This document shows, piece by piece, positions 26,316 to 35,951 of a DNA stretch of 59,345 bases (position 1 is its first letter; every line of letters starts with the position of its first letter). Made by a program: the position numbers and the translations under genes. The notes beneath the pieces are model-generated. The model saw only the letters and a program-made list of their open reading frames with translations, did not search any database and had not been told where the DNA came from. Location of the stretch: assembly GCA_034120015.1 (NCBI GenBank), contig JAXEIF010000012.1, positions 1 through 59,345 on the forward strand. Reading direction: 5' to 3'. This stretch comes from CALXOJ01 sp034120015 (GTDB taxonomy: Bacteria > Spirochaetota > Spirochaetia > JAFGXN01).

Positions 26316-27712
26316 AAATTCAAAGCAAACTTCTGTTGATGATTTACGGCGTTGTCGTGCCGTCGCTGGTTTGTGTGATTGTTTTTGCCATCCTTTATTC
26401 CGGGCTCTCTCACGGACAGTATGTTTACGACGAAAAAACGGGAATCGGTGCGCCGTGGAACATGCACCGGCTGATACGAAAGGTTTTTGATCCGAATTCC
26501 GACGGAACCATTTCGCTTGATACCGATATTCTGCTTGTTGTCGATAATAACGGCACCATCCATTATCTCAATCCGCGAATTTTCCCGAAAAACTATCGTC
26601 TTTCCGGAGTCGATGTTCTGCAGCTGATTACCGACTATTATACCGACCGCGGTCTGGTTTTTACCCGCTATCAGTATAAAGATTCGGAGGGAACGCTGGT
26701 TTATTTTTCTCGTTGGATGGGAAAAGTTTCCAACCGGATGACGCAGACCATTCCGTCGGTGATTCTGATTTCGATACTGCTTTTGGTTGTTCCCGCGATT
26801 GTTTTAATGCGGATGGTGACCAAACTCCGTTCCGATTTGAAAACGCTGGAGCGTGCTATTGTTTCGGTTGCCGACGGCGGAACCGGGATTTCTTTCTCGA
26901 AAGAGGATCGTGAAGGCGATTTTGCCGATCTGTTTGCTTCGGTCGAATTAATGGCCGGTAAACTGAAGGAGGAAGAGGAACGCCGATCCCGCTTCTTCCT
27001 GGCTGTTTCTCACGATTTAAAAACACCGCTGACATCGATAAAAGGGTATTTGGAGGCGATTCAGGACGGAATTCCCCAAACCGATGAAGAATACGATGAA
27101 TATATCGATATCATGAAAGAAAAAGCCGATCTTCTGGAGCGGCGCATTCTCAGTCTGATTGAATATGCGGTTTTTGATTCCGGCAGTCTCATTCGCGCAT
27201 TTCTGGTCATTGACGTTTATCCGTTTTTGCAGACAACAATGAAAATGTTTAAAAAAGAAGCGCGGGCGCGTCATGTAACCCTGCAGACGGTGATTGATTT
27301 CCCGACCGATTTAAAGATTAAGGGCAACACAAAACTGCTGCTGCGCTGCTTCGAAAATCTGTTTGACAACGCGGTGAAATACAGTAATCCCGATTCGCCT
27401 CTGGTGGAAATAACCTGCCGTTGCGATGAATATAATCTGGTGTATACCGTCCGCGATAACGGAGCGGGGATTCCCGATGAGGAACAAAAAAATATTTTCG
27501 AGCTGTTTTACCGCAGTAACCGTAACAGGAATTTGCCCGGTTTCGGACTGGGGCTTTCGACGGTAAAATCGATTATCTCGCTTCACGGCGGAGATGTTTC
27601 CTGTTTTAATCATCCCGACGGCGGTGCCGTTTTGGCTGTGACAATTCCGATTTATACAGGAGAGGGGGAGGCATCTCCCGACGAATCGGGAGAAAAGGAG
27701 GATGTTTCATGA
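26312..27712 (+). CDS. Sensor histidine kinase
   Basis: A 466-residue membrane kinase, partner of the preceding regulator. Start at GTG 26312, overlapping the regulator stop. Helix 1 is near residues 5-27, an extracytoplasmic sensor of ~115 residues follows, then helix 2 (SVILISILLLVVPAIVLMR), a HAMP-like linker, the H-box FLAVSHDLKTPLTSIKGY, an N-box NLFDNAVKYS, and G boxes DNGAGIPDEE and GFGLGLSTV. The signal sensed is unknown. It ends four bases into the YkgJ-type gene. Confidence 0.93.
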   Translation: MKIQSKLLLMIYGVVVPSLVCVIVFAILYSGLSHGQYVYDEKTGIGAPWNMHRLIRKVFDPNSDGTISLDTDILLVVDNNGTIHYLNPRIFPKNYRLSGVDVLQLITDYYTDRGLVFTRYQYKDSEGTLVYFSRWMGKVSNRMTQTIPSVILISILLLVVPAIVLMRMVTKLRSDLKTLERAIVSVADGGTGISFSKEDREGDFADLFASVELMAGKLKEEEERRSRFFLAVSHDLKTPLTSIKGYLEAIQDGIPQTDEEYDEYIDIMKEKADLLERRILSLIEYAVFDSGSLIRAFLVIDVYPFLQTTMKMFKKEARARHVTLQTVIDFPTDLKIKGNTKLLLRCFENLFDNAVKYSNPDSPLVEITCRCDEYNLVYTVRDNGAGIPDEEQKNIFELFYRSNRNRNLPGFGLGLSTVKSIISLHGGDVSCFNHPDGGAVLAVTIPIYTGEGEASPDESGEKEDVS

Positions 27713-28209
27713 TCGAAGAGTACGAAAACAGACTGATTCGTTACCGCGCCGAAAAGAAACGGATAAAAGCCCTTTTCCGTTTTCTGAATCAGAAACCGAA
27801 AAAAGAGCTGGATTCTCTTTTTTATCCTTTATATCAGGAGATTTTCTTTAAATACGACTGTACGCAGTGTGCCAACTGCTGCAGCGGTTTGGGACCTCTG
27901 TTTCTCGATAAAGATATCGAACGCATGGCAACTTATTTTCACATGAAGAAGAAGCAGTTTATTTCTGCCTACCTGAAAACGGATGAGGACGGCGATTACG
28001 TTTTTGCCGAGCTGCCGTGCCCTTTTTTGTGCGATGACAACCGGTGTCTGGTTTACAATGACCGGCCGAAAGCGTGCCGTGAGTTTCCTCATCTGCTGGA
28101 CGGCATGACGAAAGAGGTGCTGAAAAAAACGGAGCTTAACGGTGAGGTTTGTCCGCCTGTGGCCGAGATTCTTCTTTTACTGCTGGATCGTTTTCAGATA
28201 AAAGCTTAA
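27709..28209 (+). CDS. YkgJ-family CxxCxxCC metal-cluster protein
   Basis: A 166-residue protein with the family motif DCTQCANCCSGLG followed later by CPFLCDDNRCLVYNDRPKACREFP, a set of eight cysteines that probably binds zinc or an iron-sulfur cluster. Its biochemical role is not established for the family. It is the third gene of the two-component operon (ATGA overlap) and its stop codon shares bases with that of the convergent rlmB gene. Confidence 0.88.
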   Translation: MIEEYENRLIRYRAEKKRIKALFRFLNQKPKKELDSLFYPLYQEIFFKYDCTQCANCCSGLGPLFLDKDIERMATYFHMKKKQFISAYLKTDEDGDYVFAELPCPFLCDDNRCLVYNDRPKACREFPHLLDGMTKEVLKKTELNGEVCPPVAEILLLLLDRFQIKA

Positions 28210-28937
28210 GAGAGCTGCTGGGTTTGGCGGCGGATTTCGTACATTAGAACGCCGGCGGCGACGCTGACATTGAGTGAATCGATGTTGCCGTATGTGGGAA
28301 TGGTGATTTTGCCGTCGCACTTTTCGGCGGTCAGGCGGCTGAGTCCTTTTCCTTCGCTGCCCATAACAACGGCAATGCGGCCGTTTAATTTGGCCTGCGG
28401 CAGGGGTGTTCCGTGAATGTCGGCGCCGTAAACCCAAAAGCCGTTGTCTTTTAATTCGTCGATGGCGGTGTTGAGATTTGTCACCGAAAGAGTGTTGACG
28501 TAATTGACGGCACCGGCCGAGGTAACGGCAACCGTGTCGTTTTCTTTGGCGCTGCGCTTGTTGCGGGTGATGACCAGGTCCATATCAAACTGGTCGGCAC
28601 TGCGTAGAATCGCACCGAAGTTGTGGGGATCGGTTACCGAATCCAAAATAAAGACACGGACTTCTTCGCGGCTTTCGACCGCTTTTAAAAAGTCGTGCAG
28701 TGACGAATAATTTTCGCGGATGCAGCGGCACTGGTAGAGAAGGCCTTTGCAGTCGGCAACAGCGGAGAATCTGCGGATTTCTTCATCGGAGACGGTTTTG
28801 ACTTTTACACCGGCACAAACGGCTTCTTCTTTTATTTTGGCGGCCCGGTCGTTTAACCGTTCGACCGCCAGCAATGTACCGTGCGGATATTTGCGGAAAG
28901 ATTCTTCGATGGCATGAAATCCGTATATTGTTCGCAT
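28206..28937 (-). CDS. rlmB: 23S rRNA 2'-O-ribose methyltransferase, RlmB/TrmH type
   Basis: A 243-residue SpoU-class methyltransferase that modifies a guanosine of 23S rRNA (Gm2251 in E. coli). It has an N-terminal substrate-binding domain (IYGFHAIEESFRKYPHG) and the knotted catalytic domain with motifs DPHNFGAILRSA, VVMGSEGKGLSRL and DSLNVSVAAGVLMYE. It lies directly behind dnaJ with a one-base overlap, so it is the last gene of the heat-shock operon. Confidence 0.92.
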   Translation of the reverse strand: MRTIYGFHAIEESFRKYPHGTLLAVERLNDRAAKIKEEAVCAGVKVKTVSDEEIRRFSAVADCKGLLYQCRCIRENYSSLHDFLKAVESREEVRVFILDSVTDPHNFGAILRSADQFDMDLVITRNKRSAKENDTVAVTSAGAVNYVNTLSVTNLNTAIDELKDNGFWVYGADIHGTPLPQAKLNGRIAVVMGSEGKGLSRLTAEKCDGKITIPTYGNIDSLNVSVAAGVLMYEIRRQTQQLS

Positions 28938-30070
28938 CAGATATTTCCGATTTTGGAGAGTTCGACGGGTGTCGGCTCGCTGTTTTCGCCGTACTCTTTA
29001 GCAAACTCCTGCAGCAATGCTTTTGCTTTCGAACTCATTTTTTCCGGTGTCTGAATGGCCAGCTTGATGTAAAAATCGCCCCGTGAAGCGGTGTGTGCGC
29101 CGTAGGGAACGCCGTAGCCTTTCAGTTTCAGCAGTTTGCCGTTGGGGGTCCCTGCCGGGATTTTGACTTTGACTTTTTTGTCGTCAATGGTCGTCACCGT
29201 GACTTCCGAACCGAGCGCCGCCTGGGTAAAGGAGATGGGGATCATTACATACAGGTTATGTCCGTCCCGTTCGAAGTAGGGGTGCGGTTTCACGCTGACG
29301 CTGACATACAGATCGCCCGAGCGGCTGTTGTTTGGTCCCGCGTTTCCCTGTCCGGGAAGTCTCAGCCTTTGTCCCGATTCGATTCCCGGAGGTATGGTAA
29401 TCTTGATTTTCTGATTGGCTTTCAGGACACCTTTTCCGGAACATTTGGGACACGGATTTTCGATGACAACGCCCTGTCCGTTACATTTGGGGCATGTCGT
29501 GGCCATTTGAAAAAAACCGGCGCTGCGCTGAACCTGTCCGCGGCCGTTACACTGCGGACAGGTTTTCGGTGTGGTTCCTTTTTTGGCTCCGCTGCCGCCG
29601 CATTCGTCACAGGCAACATTGCGTGTGTAGGAAACTTCGGTCGCGGTTCCGAAAACGGCATCTTTGAATGAAATTGTCAGGTTGTAGCGTAAATCGCTGC
29701 CGGCAAACGAGGTTCCGCGCGAGCCGCCGCCGAATCCGCCGAATCCGCTGCCGAAAAAGGAGCTGAAAATATCCGAAAAATCTCCGCTGCCGAAGATATC
29801 GGAAAAGTCGTGATACACGTGGCTGTAATCATGCCCCATGTTATCGACACCGGCATGTCCGAAACGGTCGTATGCTTCGCGTTTCTTTTCGTCACTCAAA
29901 ACATCGTAAGCTTCCGTGGCTTCTTTAAACTTCTCTTCGGCAGAAGCATCACCCTGATTTTTGTCAGGGTGATATTTAATCGCCAGTTTGCGGTAAGCTT
30001 TTTTGATTTCGTCTTTGGAAGCCGTTTTGGAGACTCCCAGGACTTCGTAGTAATCACGCTTTTCGGCCAA
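28937..30070 (-). CDS. dnaJ: Chaperone DnaJ
   Basis: A 377-residue Hsp40 co-chaperone that delivers clients to DnaK and stimulates its ATPase. J-domain with KYHPDKNQG (HPD), a Gly/Phe-rich linker (FFGSGFGGFGGG), four CxxCxGxG zinc repeats (CDECGGSG, CPQCNGRG, CPKCNGQG, CPKCSGKG) and the C-terminal substrate domains. All motifs are intact. It lies 19 bases behind dnaK. Confidence 0.98.
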   Translation of the reverse strand: MAEKRDYYEVLGVSKTASKDEIKKAYRKLAIKYHPDKNQGDASAEEKFKEATEAYDVLSDEKKREAYDRFGHAGVDNMGHDYSHVYHDFSDIFGSGDFSDIFSSFFGSGFGGFGGGSRGTSFAGSDLRYNLTISFKDAVFGTATEVSYTRNVACDECGGSGAKKGTTPKTCPQCNGRGQVQRSAGFFQMATTCPKCNGQGVVIENPCPKCSGKGVLKANQKIKITIPPGIESGQRLRLPGQGNAGPNNSRSGDLYVSVSVKPHPYFERDGHNLYVMIPISFTQAALGSEVTVTTIDDKKVKVKIPAGTPNGKLLKLKGYGVPYGAHTASRGDFYIKLAIQTPEKMSSKAKALLQEFAKEYGENSEPTPVELSKIGNI

Positions 30071-30089
30071 TTTCGGTTTCCTCCGTTAC

Positions 30090-32006
<1,917 letters not shown>

Positions 32007-32032
32007 AGTTTTATCTCCTTTCTATTAAATCC

Positions 32033-32632
32033 TTATTTATTTCCCGGAGCCGAAACGACGACTTTAGCTGTCCGTAAAATGGCTTCGCCCCAGGTATATC
32101 CTTTCTGGTATTCGGTCAGAACCACCTGTTCTCCGTTTTCGGTTGCTTCGCCGAGAGCAATGGCTTCGTGTTTTTCCGGATCGAAAAGTTCGCCGACGCT
32201 TTCGAAAGCCTTCACATCGTATTTGTTGGCCAGAAGCGATACCAGCTGGTTTTCAATCATTTTGACACCGTCGATCACCGCGGTTACCGATTCGTCGGAA
32301 GCCGCCGCCGAAAAGGCACGGGCAAAATTATCCAAAACATCCAACAGATCGGTCAGAAGACCTTTGTTGGCCAGTTTTACCGATTTGTCCTTTTCCGTTT
32401 GCAGCCGTTTTTTGGTATTTTCCAAATCGGCCGCTTTGCGAAGAAGGGTCTCTTTCGCTTCGGCCGCTTCGGCCTGAGCGGTTTCCAGCTGTTTTTGCAG
32501 TTCATCGATTTGCTGCCTCAGTTCCGTTTCGGCTGCCGCCGTTTTCTCTTCGGGGGCAGCGCACTGCGTCTGACTGCAGTCGGTTTCGTTTGTCTGCGGT
32601 TTTTCGGAGTGATGATGGTTGTGTTTACTCAT
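32033..32632 (-). CDS. grpE: Nucleotide exchange factor GrpE
   Basis: A 199-residue GrpE. An N-terminal His/Gln/Glu-rich unstructured part precedes a long coiled coil (residues ~35-100), then the beta domain with GELFDPEKHEAIALGE and VLTEYQKGYTWGEAILRTAKVVVS, the family signature. First gene of grpE-dnaK-dnaJ-rlmB. No hrcA gene precedes it and no CIRCE operator (TTAGCACTC inverted repeat) is seen upstream. Confidence 0.97.
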   Translation of the reverse strand: MSKHNHHHSEKPQTNETDCSQTQCAAPEEKTAAAETELRQQIDELQKQLETAQAEAAEAKETLLRKAADLENTKKRLQTEKDKSVKLANKGLLTDLLDVLDNFARAFSAAASDESVTAVIDGVKMIENQLVSLLANKYDVKAFESVGELFDPEKHEAIALGEATENGEQVVLTEYQKGYTWGEAILRTAKVVVSAPGNK

Positions 32633-32653
32633 GTTTTCTCCTTATCTGTATTT

Positions 32654-32682
32654 AAGATAGTGAAAAAAAAGCGCGGAGGCAA
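32654..32682 (-). promoter_or_regulatory. Promoter of grpE-dnaK-dnaJ
   Basis: On the minus strand TTGCCT (32677-32682) and TATCTT (32654-32659) are 17 bp apart, about 20 bases before the grpE start. It reads as a vegetative promoter; no heat-shock operator is visible. Confidence 0.6.
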
Positions 32683-32715
32683 GTGTTACGGGAAATTTAT
32701 TTTAAATAATCGAAA

Positions 32716-33159
32716 TTATTTGACGTTGAAAAAGAATCCGCAAATTTTTCCGTATCCGTCGACATAAAAGGTATAACGGGAGGCATCGGGAAGGGCGTTC
32801 AGGGACTCGAGTTTTATAAATTGCGGTTTTTCGATTTTATAATCGGCAGCCTGGGCATTAATGCACTTGGAAATCATGTTGCCGCAAATCACATTCGATA
32901 ATTCTTTAACGGAGTCGGATTTCAATTCGTCCGTAACCGTCATTTCCGGTTCATCGCCGAAAAGAAAATTCAGATATTCCATAACGGCATTGTCATGGAT
33001 CAGCAGTCCGAATGTGCCGTTGATGGCACCGTTGAAATCGCACAGACCGACGGAGTACCCGGCATCGTCATATTCGGAAAGCGGGTTTTCAATCGGATTT
33101 AAAAACTGAAAAGCGGTAGCTTCGAATGTGTTGATAAAGGCGTCTTCGTAAATTTCCAT
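32716..33159 (-). CDS. cheX: CheX-like CheY-P phosphatase
   Basis: A 147-residue protein of the CheC/CheX/FliY phosphatase family, which removes phosphate from CheY. The catalytic signature ExxN is present in VKELSNVICGNMI, with the N-terminal FINTFEATAFQFL helix and a central beta sheet. One such helix is seen, as in CheX. It is the last gene of the che operon. A 7-bp AT stem with a CGAA/TTCG tetraloop (32704-32721) overlaps its stop codon and might help end the transcript. Confidence 0.82.
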   Translation of the reverse strand: MEIYEDAFINTFEATAFQFLNPIENPLSEYDDAGYSVGLCDFNGAINGTFGLLIHDNAVMEYLNFLFGDEPEMTVTDELKSDSVKELSNVICGNMISKCINAQAADYKIEKPQFIKLESLNALPDASRYTFYVDGYGKICGFFFNVK

Positions 33160-33161
33160 TA

Positions 33162-33536
33162 TTATTCTCCCAGATGTTGAAGCAGAGTGGCCAGCTGTTC
33201 CGGCTCGAAAGGTTTCATCAGTATTCCGTCGATTCCGACTTCCGTCATTTCGACCTGCATATTTTCGGCGCCTTTTGATGTAATGACAATAATCGGCAGG
33301 CGGCAGGTCGAAGCCTGAGATTTCAGCGTCGCAATCAGTTCTTCGCCGCTCATGGTCGGCATATTTAAATCGGTCAGAACCAGTGAAACGGGTTCTTTAT
33401 CGATTATATCCAAAGCTTCCTTTCCGTTTGATGCTTCTTTTATGACAATATCCGTAAGACCGATCATCTTTAGAATTTTTTTTAACATAAGACGTTGTGT
33501 CGCCGAATCATCGACAATTAAAACGGTTTTACTCAT
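33162..33536 (-). CDS. cheY: CheY-like response regulator (second copy in operon)
   Basis: A 124-residue single-domain receiver. Residues: IVDDSATQR (acidic pair), LVLTDLNMPTMSG (phospho-Asp), VITSKGAE (Ser/Thr) and LMKPFEPEQ (Lys). I chose the ATG at 33536 because GAGGGGG lies just upstream; an in-frame ATG at 33551 overlapping the cheD stop would add MRGIG. It differs clearly from the receiver at the start of the operon, so the two probably have different outputs (motor versus sink or adaptation). Confidence 0.9.
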   Translation of the reverse strand: MSKTVLIVDDSATQRLMLKKILKMIGLTDIVIKEASNGKEALDIIDKEPVSLVLTDLNMPTMSGEELIATLKSQASTCRLPIIVITSKGAENMQVEMTEVGIDGILMKPFEPEQLATLLQHLGE

Positions 33537-33547
33537 TCCTATCCCCC

Positions 33548-34036
33548 TCATAATGTGACAATGTCGTTTCCCATTTTGACAAGTGTCGTTCCGTTTTTGA
33601 TATCCAGAAAAAGAGTTTTCGGACGATTGCCTCCGACAAGTTTACCGTGCAGTATCAGGCCGTTCGTCCATAAGATTTTTTTAAGCATGATGAAATTACG
33701 GTTTCCGATATTGAAGTGTTCCGTTAAAGCGGATGCGGGATCACCGCATCCGGCCGCTTTGATTTGCCAGTTCTTTTTGTTCGAACCGCGTCCGCTCAAT
33801 TCGCGAAAAAGGGTTGTCAGTCCCGAGTCGACATACATAGCCGGATTGAAATCCGGTTTTCCCTTGCCGATGTTCGAATCGGGGAGGAGACAGTGAATCA
33901 TGGCGCCGATTTTCAAAGCGGAATCGTAAACCGTGACGCCGAGGCAGGATCCAAGAGAATAAGTTACAATCCGATCGTTGGGGTTGTTTGAAATCTTCAT
34001 GTCGGAAATGTTTACCACTAAAGTCGGTTTTTCCAT
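33548..34036 (-). CDS. cheD: Chemoreceptor glutamine deamidase CheD
   Basis: A 162-residue CheD, which deamidates receptor glutamines and partners with CheC-type phosphatases. Catalytic features are LGSCLGVTVYD (nucleophile Cys) and GAMIHCLLP (His), with PAMYVDSGLTTLF and GCGDP following as in the family. It lies between cheB and cheY, two bases after cheB. Confidence 0.94.
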   Translation of the reverse strand: MEKPTLVVNISDMKISNNPNDRIVTYSLGSCLGVTVYDSALKIGAMIHCLLPDSNIGKGKPDFNPAMYVDSGLTTLFRELSGRGSNKKNWQIKAAGCGDPASALTEHFNIGNRNFIMLKKILWTNGLILHGKLVGGNRPKTLFLDIKNGTTLVKMGNDIVTL

Positions 34037-34038
34037 AA

Positions 34039-35085
34039 TTATAGCCTTCGAATAATTTCTTCCGTAATTTTATCCAGTGGGAGACTGACGGCTACGCCGC
34101 CGGCATCGACCGCCGCTGCCGGCATTCCGTAAATCAGAGAAGACTCCCTGTCCTGTGCGATTGTATAGGCACCTGCCAGACGCAACTGGGCCATGGCTTT
34201 GGCTCCGTCATCGCCCATTCCCGTCAGAATCACCGCAATGGCTTTGTCTTTGATGACTTCCGCTGCGGATAGATAAAGATAATCGACCGAGGGTATGACT
34301 CCGTGCAGGCGCGGACCGTCGAATGTTTCCACCGCATAATCTTTTCCTTTTTTGACGATTTTCAGGTGGACGCCGCCGGGGGCAATCAAGACTTCCCCTT
34401 GTCGGATCAGATCGCCGCTTTTTGCTTCTTTGACGGTGATACTGCATTCTTCGTTCAGCCTTTCGGCAAAACGGGCCGTAAATCCGGGCGGCATGTGCTG
34501 TACGATAACGGTGCCGGGCATATTCGACGGAAACTGTTTAAGAAGATAGGTGAGGGCAATCGTACCGCCCGTCGAGGCTCCCATAAGGATAATCTTATCG
34601 GTTGTTTTCGAACTGATAAGACTGAACCCGCTTTTCGGAACATTGCGAATATCGAAATTCAGTTTTTTCAGGCGCGAAACATCGGTTTTGGAAGCCAGTC
34701 TGATTTCGTGGATAAGAGCCTTGAAAAAATCTTTAATCCGGTCGTGATCTCCCGTCAGCTGCGGTTTTTGAACAAAAGCAACGGCACCGCTTTCGAGGGC
34801 ATCGAATGCGAGTGTCGAATTTTTTCTGGCAAGAGAAGAGACGACTATCACAGGAATCGGGTACTGAGGCAGCAGTTTTCGGATAAATTCCAGACCGTCC
34901 ATTTTGGGCATTTCGATGTCGACCGTCATCACATCCGGCTTGAATTTTAAAATCAGATCGCGCGCCTGGTAAGGATCTCCCGCCGATCCGACCACTTCCA
35001 TATCTTCTTCTTTTCCGATTGTTCTTCGCAAAATCGAACAAATCGACGGCGAATCGTCTACTATCAAAACTTTGATGGGATTCAT
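34039..35085 (-). CDS. cheB: Chemotaxis methylesterase CheB
   Basis: A 348-residue receptor-modifying enzyme activated by CheA phosphorylation. Receiver domain (1-120): VDDSPSICS, MTVDIEMPKMDG, VVSSLARK. Esterase domain (~165-348): catalytic Ser in MGASTGGTIAL, His in VQHMPPGFTARFAERL and Asp in LTGMGDDGAKAM. The linker carries no extra domain. It overlaps cheR by four bases. Confidence 0.97.
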   Translation of the reverse strand: MNPIKVLIVDDSPSICSILRRTIGKEEDMEVVGSAGDPYQARDLILKFKPDVMTVDIEMPKMDGLEFIRKLLPQYPIPVIVVSSLARKNSTLAFDALESGAVAFVQKPQLTGDHDRIKDFFKALIHEIRLASKTDVSRLKKLNFDIRNVPKSGFSLISSKTTDKIILMGASTGGTIALTYLLKQFPSNMPGTVIVQHMPPGFTARFAERLNEECSITVKEAKSGDLIRQGEVLIAPGGVHLKIVKKGKDYAVETFDGPRLHGVIPSVDYLYLSAAEVIKDKAIAVILTGMGDDGAKAMAQLRLAGAYTIAQDRESSLIYGMPAAAVDAGGVAVSLPLDKITEEIIRRL

Positions 35086-35951
35086 ATCTTTTCTATTTTC
35101 CTGTAAATGGAACCGGCAACCTGTCTGAACGGGTGTCGAAGGTTGTTAATCGACTCCGAGCAGCCGATGACCAGGTATCCGCCGGGTTTGACATACCGGT
35201 AAAATTTATTGATGATTTTTTCTTTCGATTCGCTGTCGAAGTAAATCATGACATTGCGGCAGTAGATGATGTCAAACTGATTTCTGAACGGATAAACTTC
35301 ATTATTCAGATTAAAACGTCTGAAAAGAATCATGTCTCTTATGGATTTTTTAACCTGAAATTCGTCTTCACTGATACTTTCAAAATAATGGTTTAAAAAC
35401 AGTTTGCTGACATTTTCGTCAATTTCCGATTTTGTGTAAATCCCGTTGACGGCTTTGATTAAGGCTCTTTCCGATATATCTGTTGCCAGAATATAGGGGT
35501 TGATTGATTTGAGATGATTGCCGAAATATTCGAGCAGAGTAATGGCGAGCGAATAGGGCTCCTGTCCTTCGGAACATCCCGCGCTCCAGATACGGATATC
35601 GGGGTTGGACTGGTTCGGCATAAATCCCAATGACTGAAATCCTCCGTTTTGGGAGAAATAGGTGAGAAGCTGATTTTCCCGAAAAAAATAGGAGTGATTG
35701 GTTGTCAGCCGGTTCATCATTTCCTGGAGTTTACGACCCGTCTGGTCGCTTTTGACATCATCCAGATAAGTACGAACCGAACGATAACCGCCGTCTTTCC
35801 AAACCTTGGAAAGACGGCCTTCTACAAGAGACTTTTTCTGGTCGGCAAACCGGATGCCGAATTCCCGATAGACGAAATCGGCTATCATGTGGAATTCGGC
35901 GTCCGAGATACGGACGGTATCCGTATTAGAAATTTCCATAGTCGCTGTCAT
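35082..35951 (-). CDS. cheR: Chemotaxis methyltransferase CheR
   Basis: A 289-residue SAM-dependent enzyme that methylates receptor glutamates. N-terminal helical domain (FVYREFGIRFADQKKSLVE), then the SAM domain with IWSAGCSEGQEPYSLAI and FDIIYCRNVMIYFD, and a C-terminal GGYLVIGCSESI motif. It overlaps the MCP gene by 26 bases at its 5' end, an unusually long overlap that supports tight coupling; a start at codon 5 (MEISN) would shorten the overlap to 14. Confidence 0.96.
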   Translation of the reverse strand: MTATMEISNTDTVRISDAEFHMIADFVYREFGIRFADQKKSLVEGRLSKVWKDGGYRSVRTYLDDVKSDQTGRKLQEMMNRLTTNHSYFFRENQLLTYFSQNGGFQSLGFMPNQSNPDIRIWSAGCSEGQEPYSLAITLLEYFGNHLKSINPYILATDISERALIKAVNGIYTKSEIDENVSKLFLNHYFESISEDEFQVKKSIRDMILFRRFNLNNEVYPFRNQFDIIYCRNVMIYFDSESKEKIINKFYRYVKPGGYLVIGCSESINNLRHPFRQVAGSIYRKIEKI